Shown in pieces: positions 1 to 8,570 of a stretch of 35,045 nt of DNA. The notes under the pieces are model-generated. The model saw nothing but the letters and a program-made list of their open reading frames with translations. It was not told the origin of the DNA and made no database searches. The stretch is from an uncultured Clostridium sp. (GTDB lineage Bacteria; Bacillota; Clostridia; TANB77; CAG-465): positions 1 through 35,045 of the forward strand of contig CAOKPF010000012.1 of the NCBI GenBank assembly GCA_948470565.1, in the 5' to 3' direction. Both the position numbers and the translations under genes were made by a program. Within the stretch, counting starts at the first letter, position 1. Every line of letters starts with the position of its first letter.

Positions 1-59
1 ATTTTAAGTCTACATAAAAATTGTAACATTTATTTATGGAACGTCCCTAAATTTAATTA

Positions 60-107
60 GTGCCTATGAATATATACTATAACATAATATAAAATATTCA
101 TAGGCAC
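60..107. repeat. Inverted repeat downstream of trxA
   Basis: Perfect 14-bp arms (60-73 and 94-107) flank a 20-base loop, just past the trxA stop. It is placed like a terminator for the minus-strand ATPase-trxA unit, but no run of T follows on either strand. It may instead be a 3' stabilising hairpin. Confidence 0.5.
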
Positions 108-121
108 ATAAAAGTAAAATT

Positions 122-436
122 TTACATATTATCCTCAATTAAATGTACAATTTCATCTTCATTTCTATATCCTACTTCTCTTGCTATAAGAACTCCATCT
201 TTATACAGACATAAAGTTGGTATAACATCAATTTTTAATTTCTGAGAAATATTGGGACACTTATCAACATCAACTTTTGCAATTACATAACCCTGTCTAC
301 TAGAAGCTATTTTTTCTAATATAGGTGCAATTTTAGAACAAGGTCCACACCAAGTTGCATAAAAATCAACTAATATAACCCCATTACTCTCTTTTATCTC
401 CTGTTCAAAATCATTATCTGTTAAATGCTTTATCAT
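122..436 (-). CDS. trxA: Thioredoxin
   Basis: A 104-residue single-domain thioredoxin, the usual size for the family. It reduces protein disulfides in the cytoplasm. The redox motif WCGPC is at residues 29-33, the buried Asp at 24 and the cis-proline of the VIPT motif at 73. Its ATG overlaps the TGA stop of the upstream calcium ATPase gene in an ATGA arrangement, and a GGAGG site sits inside the end of the ATPase gene. Translation is therefore probably coupled. Why a thioredoxin is coupled to a cation pump is unclear; redox maintenance of the pump is a guess. No thioredoxin reductase gene is adjacent. Confidence 0.95.
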   Translation of the reverse strand: MIKHLTDNDFEQEIKESNGVILVDFYATWCGPCSKIAPILEKIASSRQGYVIAKVDVDKCPNISQKLKIDVIPTLCLYKDGVLIAREVGYRNEDEIVHLIEDNM

Positions 437-3126
437 AAATTTTTACCTCCAATTTCACTTTTCAAAAATATTTTAGCTAAAACAATTTTTACAATCTCAA
501 ATATCACGATAGCATCAACACTTGCTATTAATATCATTGTAAATATATGTGATGGTATTTCGGGCACTTTTAACCACTCTGCAAGGGCAGGAGTTGTTAC
601 AACAATAAATTGCAATACAAGTGTACCAATCACACAAAATACCATTGGCATATTAGAAAAGAAATTAATTTTTAATATTGAATCTCTATCTGATCTACAT
701 ATACATGAGAATAATATTTCAATAATTGAAAGCGATATAAATACTGATGCACTTGCAAGTTCATTTCCATATCCTCTTTCAACAGCAAAGTATATACAAA
801 ACATGATTATAGTTTTAATAACACCAGGAATTACTATTCTACATGTTAAAAACGGTGTAAAGAATCTCTCATTAGCACTTCGTGGTTTTTGTGACATAAT
901 GTTTTTACTCTCTTTTTCAAATCCAAGTGCAATAGCTGGAATTGTATCTGTTACAAGGTTTATCCATAATAATTGAATTGGTTGCAAAATTGTTCTATTA
1001 AATAATGTTGCTATAAATATTATAAGCACTTCAGCTAAATTTGATGCTAATAAATATACAATTACATTTTGAATATTATTATAAATACGTCTTCCCTCTT
1101 TAATAGCAACTACAATTGTTGCAAAATTATCATCAGCAAGTATCATACTAGATACACTTTTAGATACTTCTGTTCCTGTAATTCCCATTCCAATGCCAAT
1201 ATCTGCTCCTTTTAAAGCAGGTGCATCATTTACTCCGTCACCTGTCATTGCCACAGTCTTTCCTATTTTTTTCCAAGCCTTTACAATACGTATTTTATTT
1301 TCAGGCGATACTCTAGCATATACACAGATTTGACTAACTTTACTATACAACTCCTGATCACTCATTTTATCAAGCTCAGTTCCAGTAATTGCAATTTTTC
1401 CATCTTTATATATTCCAAGTTCCTTAGCAATTGCTGTTGCTGTATCTATATTATCACCTGTTATCATAACAGGCATCATACCTGCCTCATAACATCTTTG
1501 AACTGCTCTTTTAGCCTCTTTCCTTGGTGGATCAATCATGCCAACTAATCCTACAAATACAAGATTATCTTCACTTTTTGCACTAGCATTATCTTTAGGT
1601 ATCATTTTATATGCACAAGCAAGTACTCTTAGGGCATCTTTTGCCATATCTAAATTACTAGTCATAATTTTATCTTTAGTCTGACTGTCTAATCTTTGAG
1701 TTTTACCATTAACAAGTATACTATTACATCTAGCAAGAATTGATTCTACTGCCCCTTTTGTACAAACCATATATTCATTTTCAAAATCATTTATAGTAGA
1801 CATCATTTTTCTTTCAGAATCAAATGGAATTTCATCAACTCTCGTATATATTTTATCCATTTTTTCTTTATCAAATTTTAACTTTTGACCAAATTCAACA
1901 AGTGCAGTCTCAGTAGGATCACCAAGTAACTTTTTAATTCCTTTATCTTCTGATACTTTAGAATCATTACAAAGTAGTATAATATTTGATAGTGCGTACA
2001 GATCTGATTCATTAAAACTATTTTTCTTCTTTATTTCTTCAATACTACATACATCTGTAACATCTATTATTTTTCCATCTAAATATATTTTTCTTAATGT
2101 CATCTTATTTTGGGTTAGTGTACCAGTTTTATCTGAACATATAACCTCAGTTGAGCCTAAGGCTTCTACCGCAGATAGCTTTCTCATAATAGCCTTTTCT
2201 TTAGCCATTTTTTGAACACCAATAGCAAGAGTTATTGTAATAACTGCAGAAAGTCCCTCTGGTATTGCTGCAACTGCAAGTGATACTGCAAGCATAAATA
2301 CATCTATTACAGGATTACCTGCAAGATAACCTATTACAAACATAATCACTGCTATAATCACTACAAGAATACTAAGTATTTTACTAAGTTCATTCATCTT
2401 TCTTTGCAATGGTGTAATTTCAGCTTCTTGACTAGATATTGCATTTGCAATTTTACCAAGCTCGGTATTCATACCAGTTGCAGTAACAATAGCTTCTCCT
2501 CTACCATATACTACACTGCTACCAGAATACAACATATTAATTCTATCTGCAAGCGGTGCATTAGTTGTAGATATTACTTTTTCTGTTTTATCAACAGATG
2601 TAGATTCTCCTGTAAGTGCTGCCTCTTCAACCCTTAAGCTATGATTAGAAACAATTCTCATATCAGCTGGAATAAAATCCCCTGCTTCTACTAATACAAT
2701 ATCTCCTACAACTAATTCTTCAGTCTTAATCTTTTCAACTTTCCCGTTCCTCTTAACATTTATATATGGAAGTGACATACTTTTTAGTGCTTCTATTGCT
2801 TTTTCCGCTTTACTTTCTTGCATAACCCCCAAAATTGCATTTAATACAACTACAAATAATATTATAATTGAATCAGTAAAGGACTCTCCAGTTTCAATAG
2901 AAACGAATGCTGAAATTACAGCAGAAATTATTAATATAATTAGCATTATATTTTTAAACTGATCTATAAATCTTAGTATAATTCCTCTTTTTTTAGCCTC
3001 TTTTAGTTTATTAGCACCATTTTTTATTAATCTTTCCCTTGCCTCTTTATTGTCTATTCCAGCCTCACTTGATTTTAGTAATTTTATAACATCCCTTGTT
3101 TCTATATTATAATACTTTTGTTCCAT
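433..3126 (-). CDS. Calcium-transporting P-type ATPase (SERCA/PMCA-like, P2 type)
   Basis: An 897-residue cation pump of the plasma membrane that should export Ca2+ at the cost of ATP. Seen in order: an N-terminal cation-ATPase domain, the TGES actuator motif near residue 172, the PEGL motif of helix M4 near 289, the phosphorylation motif DKTGT with the Asp near 332, the hinge GDGVNDAP, and six C-terminal helices. Calcium-site residues match the SERCA family: PEGL in M4, N and E in M5 (ASNLAEV), and N, T and D in M6 (NLVTDTIPA). The second ATG (3126) is chosen because an AAGGTGG site lies 7 bases before it; the first ATG (3132) is too close. The 3' end overlaps the trxA start. A sigma-A-like promoter lies just upstream. 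Mn2+ specificity cannot be excluded from sequence alone. Confidence 0.93.
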   Translation of the reverse strand: MEQKYYNIETRDVIKLLKSSEAGIDNKEARERLIKNGANKLKEAKKRGIILRFIDQFKNIMLIILIISAVISAFVSIETGESFTDSIIILFVVVLNAILGVMQESKAEKAIEALKSMSLPYINVKRNGKVEKIKTEELVVGDIVLVEAGDFIPADMRIVSNHSLRVEEAALTGESTSVDKTEKVISTTNAPLADRINMLYSGSSVVYGRGEAIVTATGMNTELGKIANAISSQEAEITPLQRKMNELSKILSILVVIIAVIMFVIGYLAGNPVIDVFMLAVSLAVAAIPEGLSAVITITLAIGVQKMAKEKAIMRKLSAVEALGSTEVICSDKTGTLTQNKMTLRKIYLDGKIIDVTDVCSIEEIKKKNSFNESDLYALSNIILLCNDSKVSEDKGIKKLLGDPTETALVEFGQKLKFDKEKMDKIYTRVDEIPFDSERKMMSTINDFENEYMVCTKGAVESILARCNSILVNGKTQRLDSQTKDKIMTSNLDMAKDALRVLACAYKMIPKDNASAKSEDNLVFVGLVGMIDPPRKEAKRAVQRCYEAGMMPVMITGDNIDTATAIAKELGIYKDGKIAITGTELDKMSDQELYSKVSQICVYARVSPENKIRIVKAWKKIGKTVAMTGDGVNDAPALKGADIGIGMGITGTEVSKSVSSMILADDNFATIVVAIKEGRRIYNNIQNVIVYLLASNLAEVLIIFIATLFNRTILQPIQLLWINLVTDTIPAIALGFEKESKNIMSQKPRSANERFFTPFLTCRIVIPGVIKTIIMFCIYFAVERGYGNELASASVFISLSIIEILFSCICRSDRDSILKINFFSNMPMVFCVIGTLVLQFIVVTTPALAEWLKVPEIPSHIFTMILIASVDAIVIFEIVKIVLAKIFLKSEIGGKNL

Positions 3127-3156
3127 AAACATACCACCTTTTAAACTTACTATTAT

Positions 3157-3185
3157 ATTTTACACTAAAAAAGATTTTTTCTCAA
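3157..3185 (-). promoter_or_regulatory. Proximal promoter of the Ca-ATPase-trxA operon
   Basis: TTGAGA (3180-3185) and TAAAAT (3157-3162) are separated by 17 bases on the minus strand, about 30 bases before the ATPase start. Confidence 0.6.
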
Positions 3186-3381
3186 GAGCTATATATTAAA
3201 TTATATGTACAAGCACAAAAAAATATTCACATACATAATTATAATAAAAAAGAAGCTAAAATACCCATTCAAGATGTACTAAAAACTATTTTATCATAAA
3301 ATTCTTTAATCATGCATCTCTTTTTTCATATGTTTTTTCTAATCTACATATATTACTACAATTTATTTTTTATTACATCTA

Positions 3382-3455
3382 ATTATAACAAACTTTTGTT
3401 TACTTGTAAACAAATTTTAACCATATTATCTATATTTCGATCGCATATTTCGACA
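3382..3455 (-). promoter_or_regulatory. Regulated promoter 1: TGTCGAAA block plus sigma-A core
   Basis: On the minus strand, TTTACA (3405-3410) and TATAAT (3382-3387) are 17 bases apart. Starting 24 bases upstream of the -35 box is a 21-base block (3435-3455) beginning TGTCGAAA and ending GATCGAAA. The first part fits the published Spo0A-box consensus (TGTCRAA). A perfect palindrome with 9-base arms and a 2-base centre (3395-3414) covers the -35 box. The whole layout recurs at 20197-20270 with identical spacing. It points towards the Ca-ATPase gene about 250 bases away. Spo0A binding is inference. Confidence 0.55.
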
Positions 3456-3577
3456 TTTTGACTATAATGCCTATACTTAATAATACTCATATCTATTTCA
3501 ATTAAAAATATATTAGCTATAATTAATAAAATATATTATATTCCTATATATACATTAATATACTTATTAAAACGAAA

Positions 3578-3615
3578 AAAATCATTGAATTTACACATGT
3601 ATTTCCAATGATTTT
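3578..3615 (-). terminator. Intrinsic terminator of the polymer-forming membrane protein gene
   Basis: Arms AAAATCATTG and CAATGATTTT (3578-3587, 3606-3615) are followed on the minus strand by a run of seven T. Confidence 0.7.
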
Positions 3616-3663
3616 ATTTTCATAATTTATAATAATATTACTTTTTTTACAGACGCTTTTATT

Positions 3664-4965
3664 TTATACATTATTAGTATCATCATTTTTACTACTTTCA
3701 TTTATTGCTTCGTTAATAGTTCCTTCAACTTCCAAATTCATTTTTCCACCCGTAATTTTAGTATTGTTTTTAAATATAACTGTAAGTGCTATACCAATTG
3801 ATAACATAACAAGTATAAAAGTTACTATATTACCTATAACTGGTAATCTTGCCAATATATATAACACTATAAATGTTCCAAAAGAACCTGCCATAGTAGT
3901 TATAATGTTATTATCTAATGAATATTTTTGACTTACATACTTAAACAATACAGAGCCAACTATAAATGTTGATAACATTCCAAAACATATAATAAATGCA
4001 AAATATGCAATCATTAATGGAACTGCTATACCTGCTAATTTAAATGCACATAATGCAATAAGTATAATTGTAACAAGTGGTATTAAAAATAAACTTAAGG
4101 CTCCTGAAGTTATTAAAAAAGCTGGATTTGATGTCACCTTATCAAATGAATTATTAGCAAAAGAACCATCTCTTACTCTCTGTAAAGCCCAATACATTAA
4201 TGAATATGCTATACATACTATAATTGCATCTATAATTATTTGAGCTATACTAACCTCTTCTACAACATCATTTGTAATAACTTTTATAGTAGCATCTGGA
4301 TATTTAGTTCTATCTATATTATTATTAGTAGTAACTATATATATCTTTCCTTTTATATTATCAGATGAACTTGTATCTAAACTTTCAGTTTCAACTCTTA
4401 GATCTGTACCAATTGTACCTGTTATATCTATGTTTTCACAAGCACCAAGTACACTACCATTTACTCTACCTTGTATATCTAAATTAGAAGTAAATAATAT
4501 AAGGTCTCCATTAATAGTAGCATTTTTAGTAATAGTAACGTCATTAGCAGCGAATATTATTAAAGATTTATCAATATTAGAATCTATTACTATATTACTT
4601 CCTGCGAACATAACACCATATTCCATATTTGAATTTACACGAATAGAATCTGATGCAAATAAAACTTGAATTTCTTTCATAGCTTTATTAACTTCTATAT
4701 TCTTATTTGAAAATATTGCCCCCATTTTATTTATTTCTCTATCTACAACTGCCCTTTCATCACTAAAACGGACATATGGTAGATATGATATAGTATTATC
4801 TTCACTTGATTTATACACATTACTATCAAATTGAGCATCAATTATACCATCATAATCTGTACCATCATTACTACTTACAGCAAATAAATTTGTCGAAATT
4901 AACATACACACAGTAAACATTATTATGACAAATATTTTTTTATGTCTACTTTTTATATTACACAT
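3664..4965 (-). CDS. Exported bactofilin-like (polymer-forming) membrane protein
   Basis: 433 residues. A signal peptide or first helix spans about residues 10-30. A beta-rich section of short repeated turns (about 95-205) follows, with alternations such as NATINGDLILF and GRVNGSVLGA typical of the right-handed beta-helix of polymer-forming (bactofilin-like) proteins. Four or five membrane helices occupy about 240-410, and the tail is hydrophilic. The beta-helix should lie outside the membrane. The likely role is an envelope scaffold, but no specific partner is shown. The start has an AGAAGG site 8 bases upstream. The gene is monocistronic: TTGATT/TAAAAT promoter (4992-5020) and a terminator at 3578-3615. 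The family link rests on repeat pattern, so function is tentative. Confidence 0.7.
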   Translation of the reverse strand: MCNIKSRHKKIFVIIMFTVCMLISTNLFAVSSNDGTDYDGIIDAQFDSNVYKSSEDNTISYLPYVRFSDERAVVDREINKMGAIFSNKNIEVNKAMKEIQVLFASDSIRVNSNMEYGVMFAGSNIVIDSNIDKSLIIFAANDVTITKNATINGDLILFTSNLDIQGRVNGSVLGACENIDITGTIGTDLRVETESLDTSSSDNIKGKIYIVTTNNNIDRTKYPDATIKVITNDVVEEVSIAQIIIDAIIVCIAYSLMYWALQRVRDGSFANNSFDKVTSNPAFLITSGALSLFLIPLVTIILIALCAFKLAGIAVPLMIAYFAFIICFGMLSTFIVGSVLFKYVSQKYSLDNNIITTMAGSFGTFIVLYILARLPVIGNIVTFILVMLSIGIALTVIFKNNTKITGGKMNLEVEGTINEAINESSKNDDTNNV

Positions 4966-4991
4966 ATTATACCTTCTTTCTTTATAATATA

Positions 4992-5020
4992 ATTTTACTA
5001 TATTTATATAAAAAAATCAA
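4992..5020 (-). promoter_or_regulatory. Promoter of the polymer-forming membrane protein gene
   Basis: TTGATT (5015-5020) and TAAAAT (4992-4997) lie 17 bases apart, just upstream of the gene. Confidence 0.55.
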
Positions 5021-5053
5021 CATAAAAACAGATATTTTCAATATCATTAAAAA

Positions 5054-5087
5054 AAGAAAATGTGCCAAATTCGTAACACATTTTCTT
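5054..5087 (-). terminator. Intrinsic terminator of the 5188-5604 gene
   Basis: An 11-bp stem (5054-5064 with 5077-5087), with arms AAGAAAATGTG and CACATTTTCTT, is followed by a T run on the minus strand. Confidence 0.75.
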
Positions 5088-5187
5088 ATTATCAAGTTAA
5101 CTTAAGAAGATTACTAATCTATCAATACTGCCTATATAACAGTACTTCCTATAACAAAAATTAAGTAAAACTATACTTTAAGTTATT

Positions 5188-5604
5188 TTACATATTTTTT
5201 AAATAATTATACTCGTCTTTTGATATTGAATAGATACCATTATATGGTTGTTCTAAGTAATACTTTCCTTTTTTTATATATACAAATATTGTAGATGTTC
5301 CACCCTCCTTAAAATTAAATTCAATCTTTATTTCATTTTCAACATTTACAGGATAATCCTGTACACTCTCTTCATTTGTTTCTCTTCCATTACTATTTAA
5401 TATACTTAGTAATTCTTTAATTTCAGATTGATCTCCAATAACTTTTACTTGTGTATTTTGATTAAAAGTTACATTCAATAAATTTTCTAAACTTGGTAAA
5501 TTTATCTTGTACAAATTTCTATTACCATTAATTTTAAATAATATTAATATACACATTAAAACTAATATTAATATTATTCCTACAATTATAATCTTTTTTC
5601 TCAT
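5188..5604 (-). CDS. Small membrane-anchored extracytoplasmic protein, function unknown
   Basis: 138 residues. One hydrophobic segment (about 3-24) is preceded by basic residues (MRKK). The remainder is a soluble domain probably outside the cell. No lipobox cysteine is seen. The domain has the look of the small DUF5301-type proteins of clostridia (a beta-strand-rich tail with conserved aromatics), but I do not identify a family with confidence. A longer GTG start at 5628 is rejected because it would translate through the TAGGAGAG ribosome binding site that serves the ATG at 5604. A weak promoter (TTTTAA-17-TATAAT, 5635-5663) precedes it. The gene is monocistronic. Confidence 0.7.
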   Translation of the reverse strand: MRKKIIIVGIILILVLMCILILFKINGNRNLYKINLPSLENLLNVTFNQNTQVKVIGDQSEIKELLSILNSNGRETNEESVQDYPVNVENEIKIEFNFKEGGTSTIFVYIKKGKYYLEQPYNGIYSISKDEYNYLKNM

Positions 5605-5704
5605 AATAACTCTCCTATAATATTTCACACATACATTATATCATTTTTTACAAAAAATTAAAACTGTTTTAAAAAAATCATAAGCAAAAATTTATTGAAA
5701 AAAC

Positions 5705-5741
5705 AAAAATGGCAAAAATCATATAAATTAATGCCATTTTT
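5705..5741 (-). terminator. Intrinsic terminator of the 5759-6199 gene
   Basis: Perfect 10-bp stem AAAAATGGCA/TGCCATTTTT (5705-5714, 5732-5741) followed by T-rich sequence on the minus strand. Confidence 0.75.
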
Positions 5742-5758
5742 TAATAAATAAAAATAAA

Positions 5759-6199
5759 TTAACTGTATATATTCCAAATAGCTACTACATATACAATAAA
5801 TTCACCTAAACATACCATTGCAGAACAAATAGCAGCAATAAGCAAACCATACCAAAGTATAAGTCTACTTTCAGAATTAGCTGTGTGTATTACAATATAT
5901 TTCTCTTCATATTCTTCATCATAATATTTCACAGTTACTCTTTTGTTCTTTACAAATACGCCCGTAATTATTCCATTTTCTTTGAAAATTCCCACTTTGC
6001 AACCGTCTTCGCTTTGAGTTTTATTCTCTTTTTCATTAAAAATCTCAGTTGCAAGTTCTCTTAACTCTGCAATTCTTTCAGCTTTCTCATCACCTATTAC
6101 CTTACTTTTTACCCAAAATAGTCTTTTTTTTACAATTACTATGGATACTACAAAGCTTAACATTATAACTACCATAAATACTGTCATTATATGCTCCAT
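5759..6199 (-). CDS. Membrane protein with N- and C-terminal helices, function unknown
   Basis: 146 residues. Hydrophobic segments at about 4-24 and 113-142 bracket a charged, Glu/Lys-rich middle with a short beta-strand section (KVGIFKENGIITGVFVKNKR). Both ends are probably membrane-embedded. I recognise no family or motif. An AAAGGAGG site lies 7 bases before the ATG. The gene lies downstream of the cysteine desulfurase gene on the same strand, about 100 bases away, so co-transcription is possible. It has its own terminator. Nothing else indicates its role. Confidence 0.7.
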   Translation of the reverse strand: MEHIMTVFMVVIMLSFVVSIVIVKKRLFWVKSKVIGDEKAERIAELRELATEIFNEKENKTQSEDGCKVGIFKENGIITGVFVKNKRVTVKYYDEEYEEKYIVIHTANSESRLILWYGLLIAAICSAMVCLGEFIVYVVAIWNIYS

Positions 6200-6296
6200 T
6201 ATAATTCCTCCTTTAAATTATTAAATAGGTTACTAAAGTTTGCTATTAAATTATACATTATTTTTAGCTTTATGTCAAGTTATCAATACAGTTTAT

Positions 6297-7442
6297 TTAC
6301 ATATATCTTAACTTTTCTACTACATCTTGTAATACTTTATTAATATACTCTACATCTTCTATTGTATTATCTTCTCCAAATGTAATTCTAAGTGAACCTT
6401 TAGCAATGCAAGGATTTACCCCAATAGCACTAAGCACATGAGATGGTTCAACACTTCCACTTGTACAAGCACTACCACTTGAAGCACATATTCCATTCAT
6501 ATCGAGCATTAAAAGCAAATTTTGACTATCTATTCCCCTAATTGATATATTTACATTGCCAGGTAATCTTTTAGTTCTATGACCGTTTAAACCTACATAA
6601 CTAATACTTTGACTAACTCTACCAATAAAGTTTTCTCTTAAAAACAATAATTTTTTATTATACTTCTCTATATTTCCCTTTGCTATCTCAATAGCCTTAC
6701 CCATACCAACTATACCTGCAACATTTTCAGTACCTGCTCTTTTACAATCTTCTTGATGTCCACCATTTATTAATGGTTCAAAATTTACATTATTTTTTAT
6801 ATATGCACATCCAATTCCTTTTGGTCCATAAAACTTATGGGCAGATAATGACATTGCATCTATATTCATTTTACCTACATCAATATCTATATTTCCTATT
6901 GCCTGTACAGCATCTGTATGAAAAATTATATTTCTTTGTTTAGTGATTTGTGAAATTTCAGTTATTGGCTGAATTGTACCAATCTCATTATTTGCAAACA
7001 TAATAGATACTAAAATAGTGTTATCTTTAATACTATTTTTTAATTCTTCTAAATTAACAATACCATATTTATCTACATTAAGATAAGTAACCTCAAATCC
7101 TTCTTTTTCAAGTGCTTTACACGTATTTAATACAGCTAAGTGTTCAATTTTACTAGTTATAATGTGATTACCCCTATCCTTATTTGCCATAGCTATTCCT
7201 CTAATGATCATATTATCTGCCTCACTACCACCAGATGTAAAATATATTTCATTAGTAGAAGCTCCAATTGAACTTGCTATTCTTTCTCGAGCAATATCAA
7301 TAGCCTCTCTAGATATTCTTCCTATCGAATATGATGAAGACGCATTTCCAAAATTACTTTTAAGAAAAGGTAGCATTTCCTCCAAAACTTCACTTTTAAT
7401 GTTAGTAGTTGCACTATGATCTACATAAATCAATTTGTCCAT
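6297..7442 (-). CDS. Cysteine desulfurase, NifS/IscS family
   Basis: 381 residues. A cytoplasmic PLP enzyme that takes sulfur from L-cysteine for iron-sulfur clusters or tRNA thiolation. The PLP lysine is at 203 in SAHKFYGPKG. The catalytic cysteine is at 326 in the short SSGSACTSG loop, and the His of the H-T-D-A motif is near 175. The start at 7442 follows a GGAGG site; a longer start 24 codons upstream lacks one and would add an unrelated hydrophobic extension. No iscU or thiI gene is adjacent, so the sulfur acceptor is not shown. It lies immediately downstream of the rplL terminator. Confidence 0.93.
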   Translation of the reverse strand: MDKLIYVDHSATTNIKSEVLEEMLPFLKSNFGNASSSYSIGRISREAIDIARERIASSIGASTNEIYFTSGGSEADNMIIRGIAMANKDRGNHIITSKIEHLAVLNTCKALEKEGFEVTYLNVDKYGIVNLEELKNSIKDNTILVSIMFANNEIGTIQPITEISQITKQRNIIFHTDAVQAIGNIDIDVGKMNIDAMSLSAHKFYGPKGIGCAYIKNNVNFEPLINGGHQEDCKRAGTENVAGIVGMGKAIEIAKGNIEKYNKKLLFLRENFIGRVSQSISYVGLNGHRTKRLPGNVNISIRGIDSQNLLLMLDMNGICASSGSACTSGSVEPSHVLSAIGVNPCIAKGSLRITFGEDNTIEDVEYINKVLQDVVEKLRYM

Positions 7443-7500
7443 AATTTTTCCTCCAATTACTTTATATTTTATGAACATAAATAATTTATGTGAGAGTAAC

Positions 7501-7536
7501 AAAAAAATTAGCAACTAAAACATTGCTAATTTTTTT
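7501..7536 (-). terminator. Terminator after rplL
   Basis: Perfect 14-bp stem (7501-7514 with 7523-7536) and an 8-base loop, with seven T at the 3' side on the minus strand. It closes the ribosomal operon directly after rplL. Confidence 0.85.
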
Positions 7537-7541
7537 GTATT

Positions 7542-7913
7542 TTATTGCATTTCTGCCATAGCTCCAGCAGCCTTTAATGCTTCAACTAATTTTTCAGCAT
7601 CTTCCTTAGGCATAGCTTCTTTTACAGTCTTAGGTGCTCCATCAACTAATTCTTTAGCTTCTTTTAAACCTAAACCAGTAGCTTCTCTAACAGCTTTTAT
7701 AACTGCAATTTTAGTAGCTCCAGCATCCTTTAATACTACATTAAATTCAGTTTTTTCGTCAGCAGCAGCAGCTCCTCCTGCAACTGGTCCAGCAGCTACA
7801 ACAGCAGCAGCAGCGCTTACTCCAAATTTCTCTTCAATAGCTTTTACTAAATCAGCTAATTCAATAACTGTTAATTTTTCAACTTCTTCAACAATTTTTT
7901 CAATTTTTTCCAT
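7542..7913 (-). CDS. rplL: 50S ribosomal protein L7/L12
   Basis: 123 residues, standard for the family. An N-terminal dimerisation helix pair is followed by the Ala/Gly-rich hinge (about 37-50) and the factor-binding C-terminal domain with [12 protein letters not shown] and [15 protein letters not shown]. It forms the ribosomal stalk on L10 and recruits translation GTPases. The start at 7913 has a GGAGG site 8 bases upstream; the in-frame ATG five codons earlier overlaps that site. It is the last gene of its operon, 28 bases after rplJ. Confidence 0.97.
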   Translation of the reverse strand: MEKIEKIVEEVEKLTVIELADLVKAIEEKFGVSAAAAVVAAGPVAGGAAAADEKTEFNVVLKDAGATKIAVIKAVREATGLGLKEAKELVDGAPKTVKEAMPKEDAEKLVEALKAAGAMAEMQ

Positions 7914-7941
7914 TTCTAATTCCTCCAATTCTATTTTTTAT

Positions 7942-8442
7942 TTAAACATTTTCTTCTTGTTTTTGTCTTGCTTGATCAAGAACAACAGCAAGATTACGTA
8001 TATTTCCAAGTAATGCAGATGCAAACATTGCATATAATGTATCTTTTGATGGTAGACTTGCAAGTTTTTTAACTTCAGCACAATCAATAGCCTTTCCATC
8101 CATAACACCAGATCTAATTTTATAAAATTCATGATCTTTTGCATAATCATTAACTGCTTTTGCTGGCGCAACATAATCTTCATAACCAATAACTACCGCT
8201 GTTGGACCTTCAAAATCAGCAATACCTTCAATTCCTGCTTCTTTTAAGGCATATGACAATGTAGAATTTTTTACTACAAAATATTCATCTCCATTTTCTC
8301 TTATATTAGCACGTAATTTTGTGTCATCTTCAACAGTAATACCTCTGTATTCTGTAAAAATAACCATCTTTGCTTTTTTAAATTTATCAGCAAGTTTACT
8401 TACTTGCTCTTTCTTTTGCTCTAATATTTTCTTACTTGGCAC
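7942..8442 (-). CDS. rplJ: 50S ribosomal protein L10
   Basis: 166 residues, with the L10 N-terminal rRNA-binding domain (FTEYRGITVEDDTKLR) and the C-terminal helix that carries L7/L12 dimers. It anchors the stalk and, as the L10-L12 complex, represses its own mRNA. The start is GTG with a TAAGGAGG site 8 bases upstream. An L10 leader with an attenuator-like hairpin lies directly upstream. Confidence 0.97.
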   Translation of the reverse strand: MPSKKILEQKKEQVSKLADKFKKAKMVIFTEYRGITVEDDTKLRANIRENGDEYFVVKNSTLSYALKEAGIEGIADFEGPTAVVIGYEDYVAPAKAVNDYAKDHEFYKIRSGVMDGKAIDCAEVKKLASLPSKDTLYAMFASALLGNIRNLAVVLDQARQKQEENV

Positions 8443-8570
8443 TTAGTACACCTCCTTAAAACACAAAAAAGTTTTTGCTATACCCAAAGGTAATATAACA
8501 AAAACTATTACACGTTCTTATTTTATTACCTCGGTAGGATTTATGGATTATTCCACCTACTGTCTTGGGC
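8443..8570 (-). ncRNA. L10 leader (autoregulatory mRNA structure)
   Basis: On the minus strand the conserved leader core AGACAGTAGGTG is followed by CCTACCGAGGTA, the signature of the Rfam L10 leader. The L10-(L12)4 complex binds this RNA. Next comes a long hairpin (about 8470-8510; arms like AGTTTTTGTTATA and TATAGCAAAAACT) with a T run, resembling a transcription attenuator before rplJ. The leader starts inside the last codons of rplA. Confidence 0.85.

Larger units (their letters stand above)
3133..3663. other. 531-base intergenic region
   Basis: No credible gene is seen. It holds two minus-strand promoters (3157-3185 and 3382-3455) and the terminator of the upstream gene (3578-3615). The stretch transcribed between the two promoters contains only very short or interrupted ORFs, so it is best read as a long leader or a small RNA. 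Confidence 0.5.

Noticed and set aside
425-976. 183-codon plus-strand ORF opposite the calcium ATPase
   Set aside because: It lies antisense within a strongly conserved gene and has no family-like sequence; AT-rich antisense frames are often open.
7938-8189. 83-codon ORF in another frame of rplJ
   Set aside because: It overlaps a certain ribosomal protein gene and reads as low-complexity Leu/Lys sequence.
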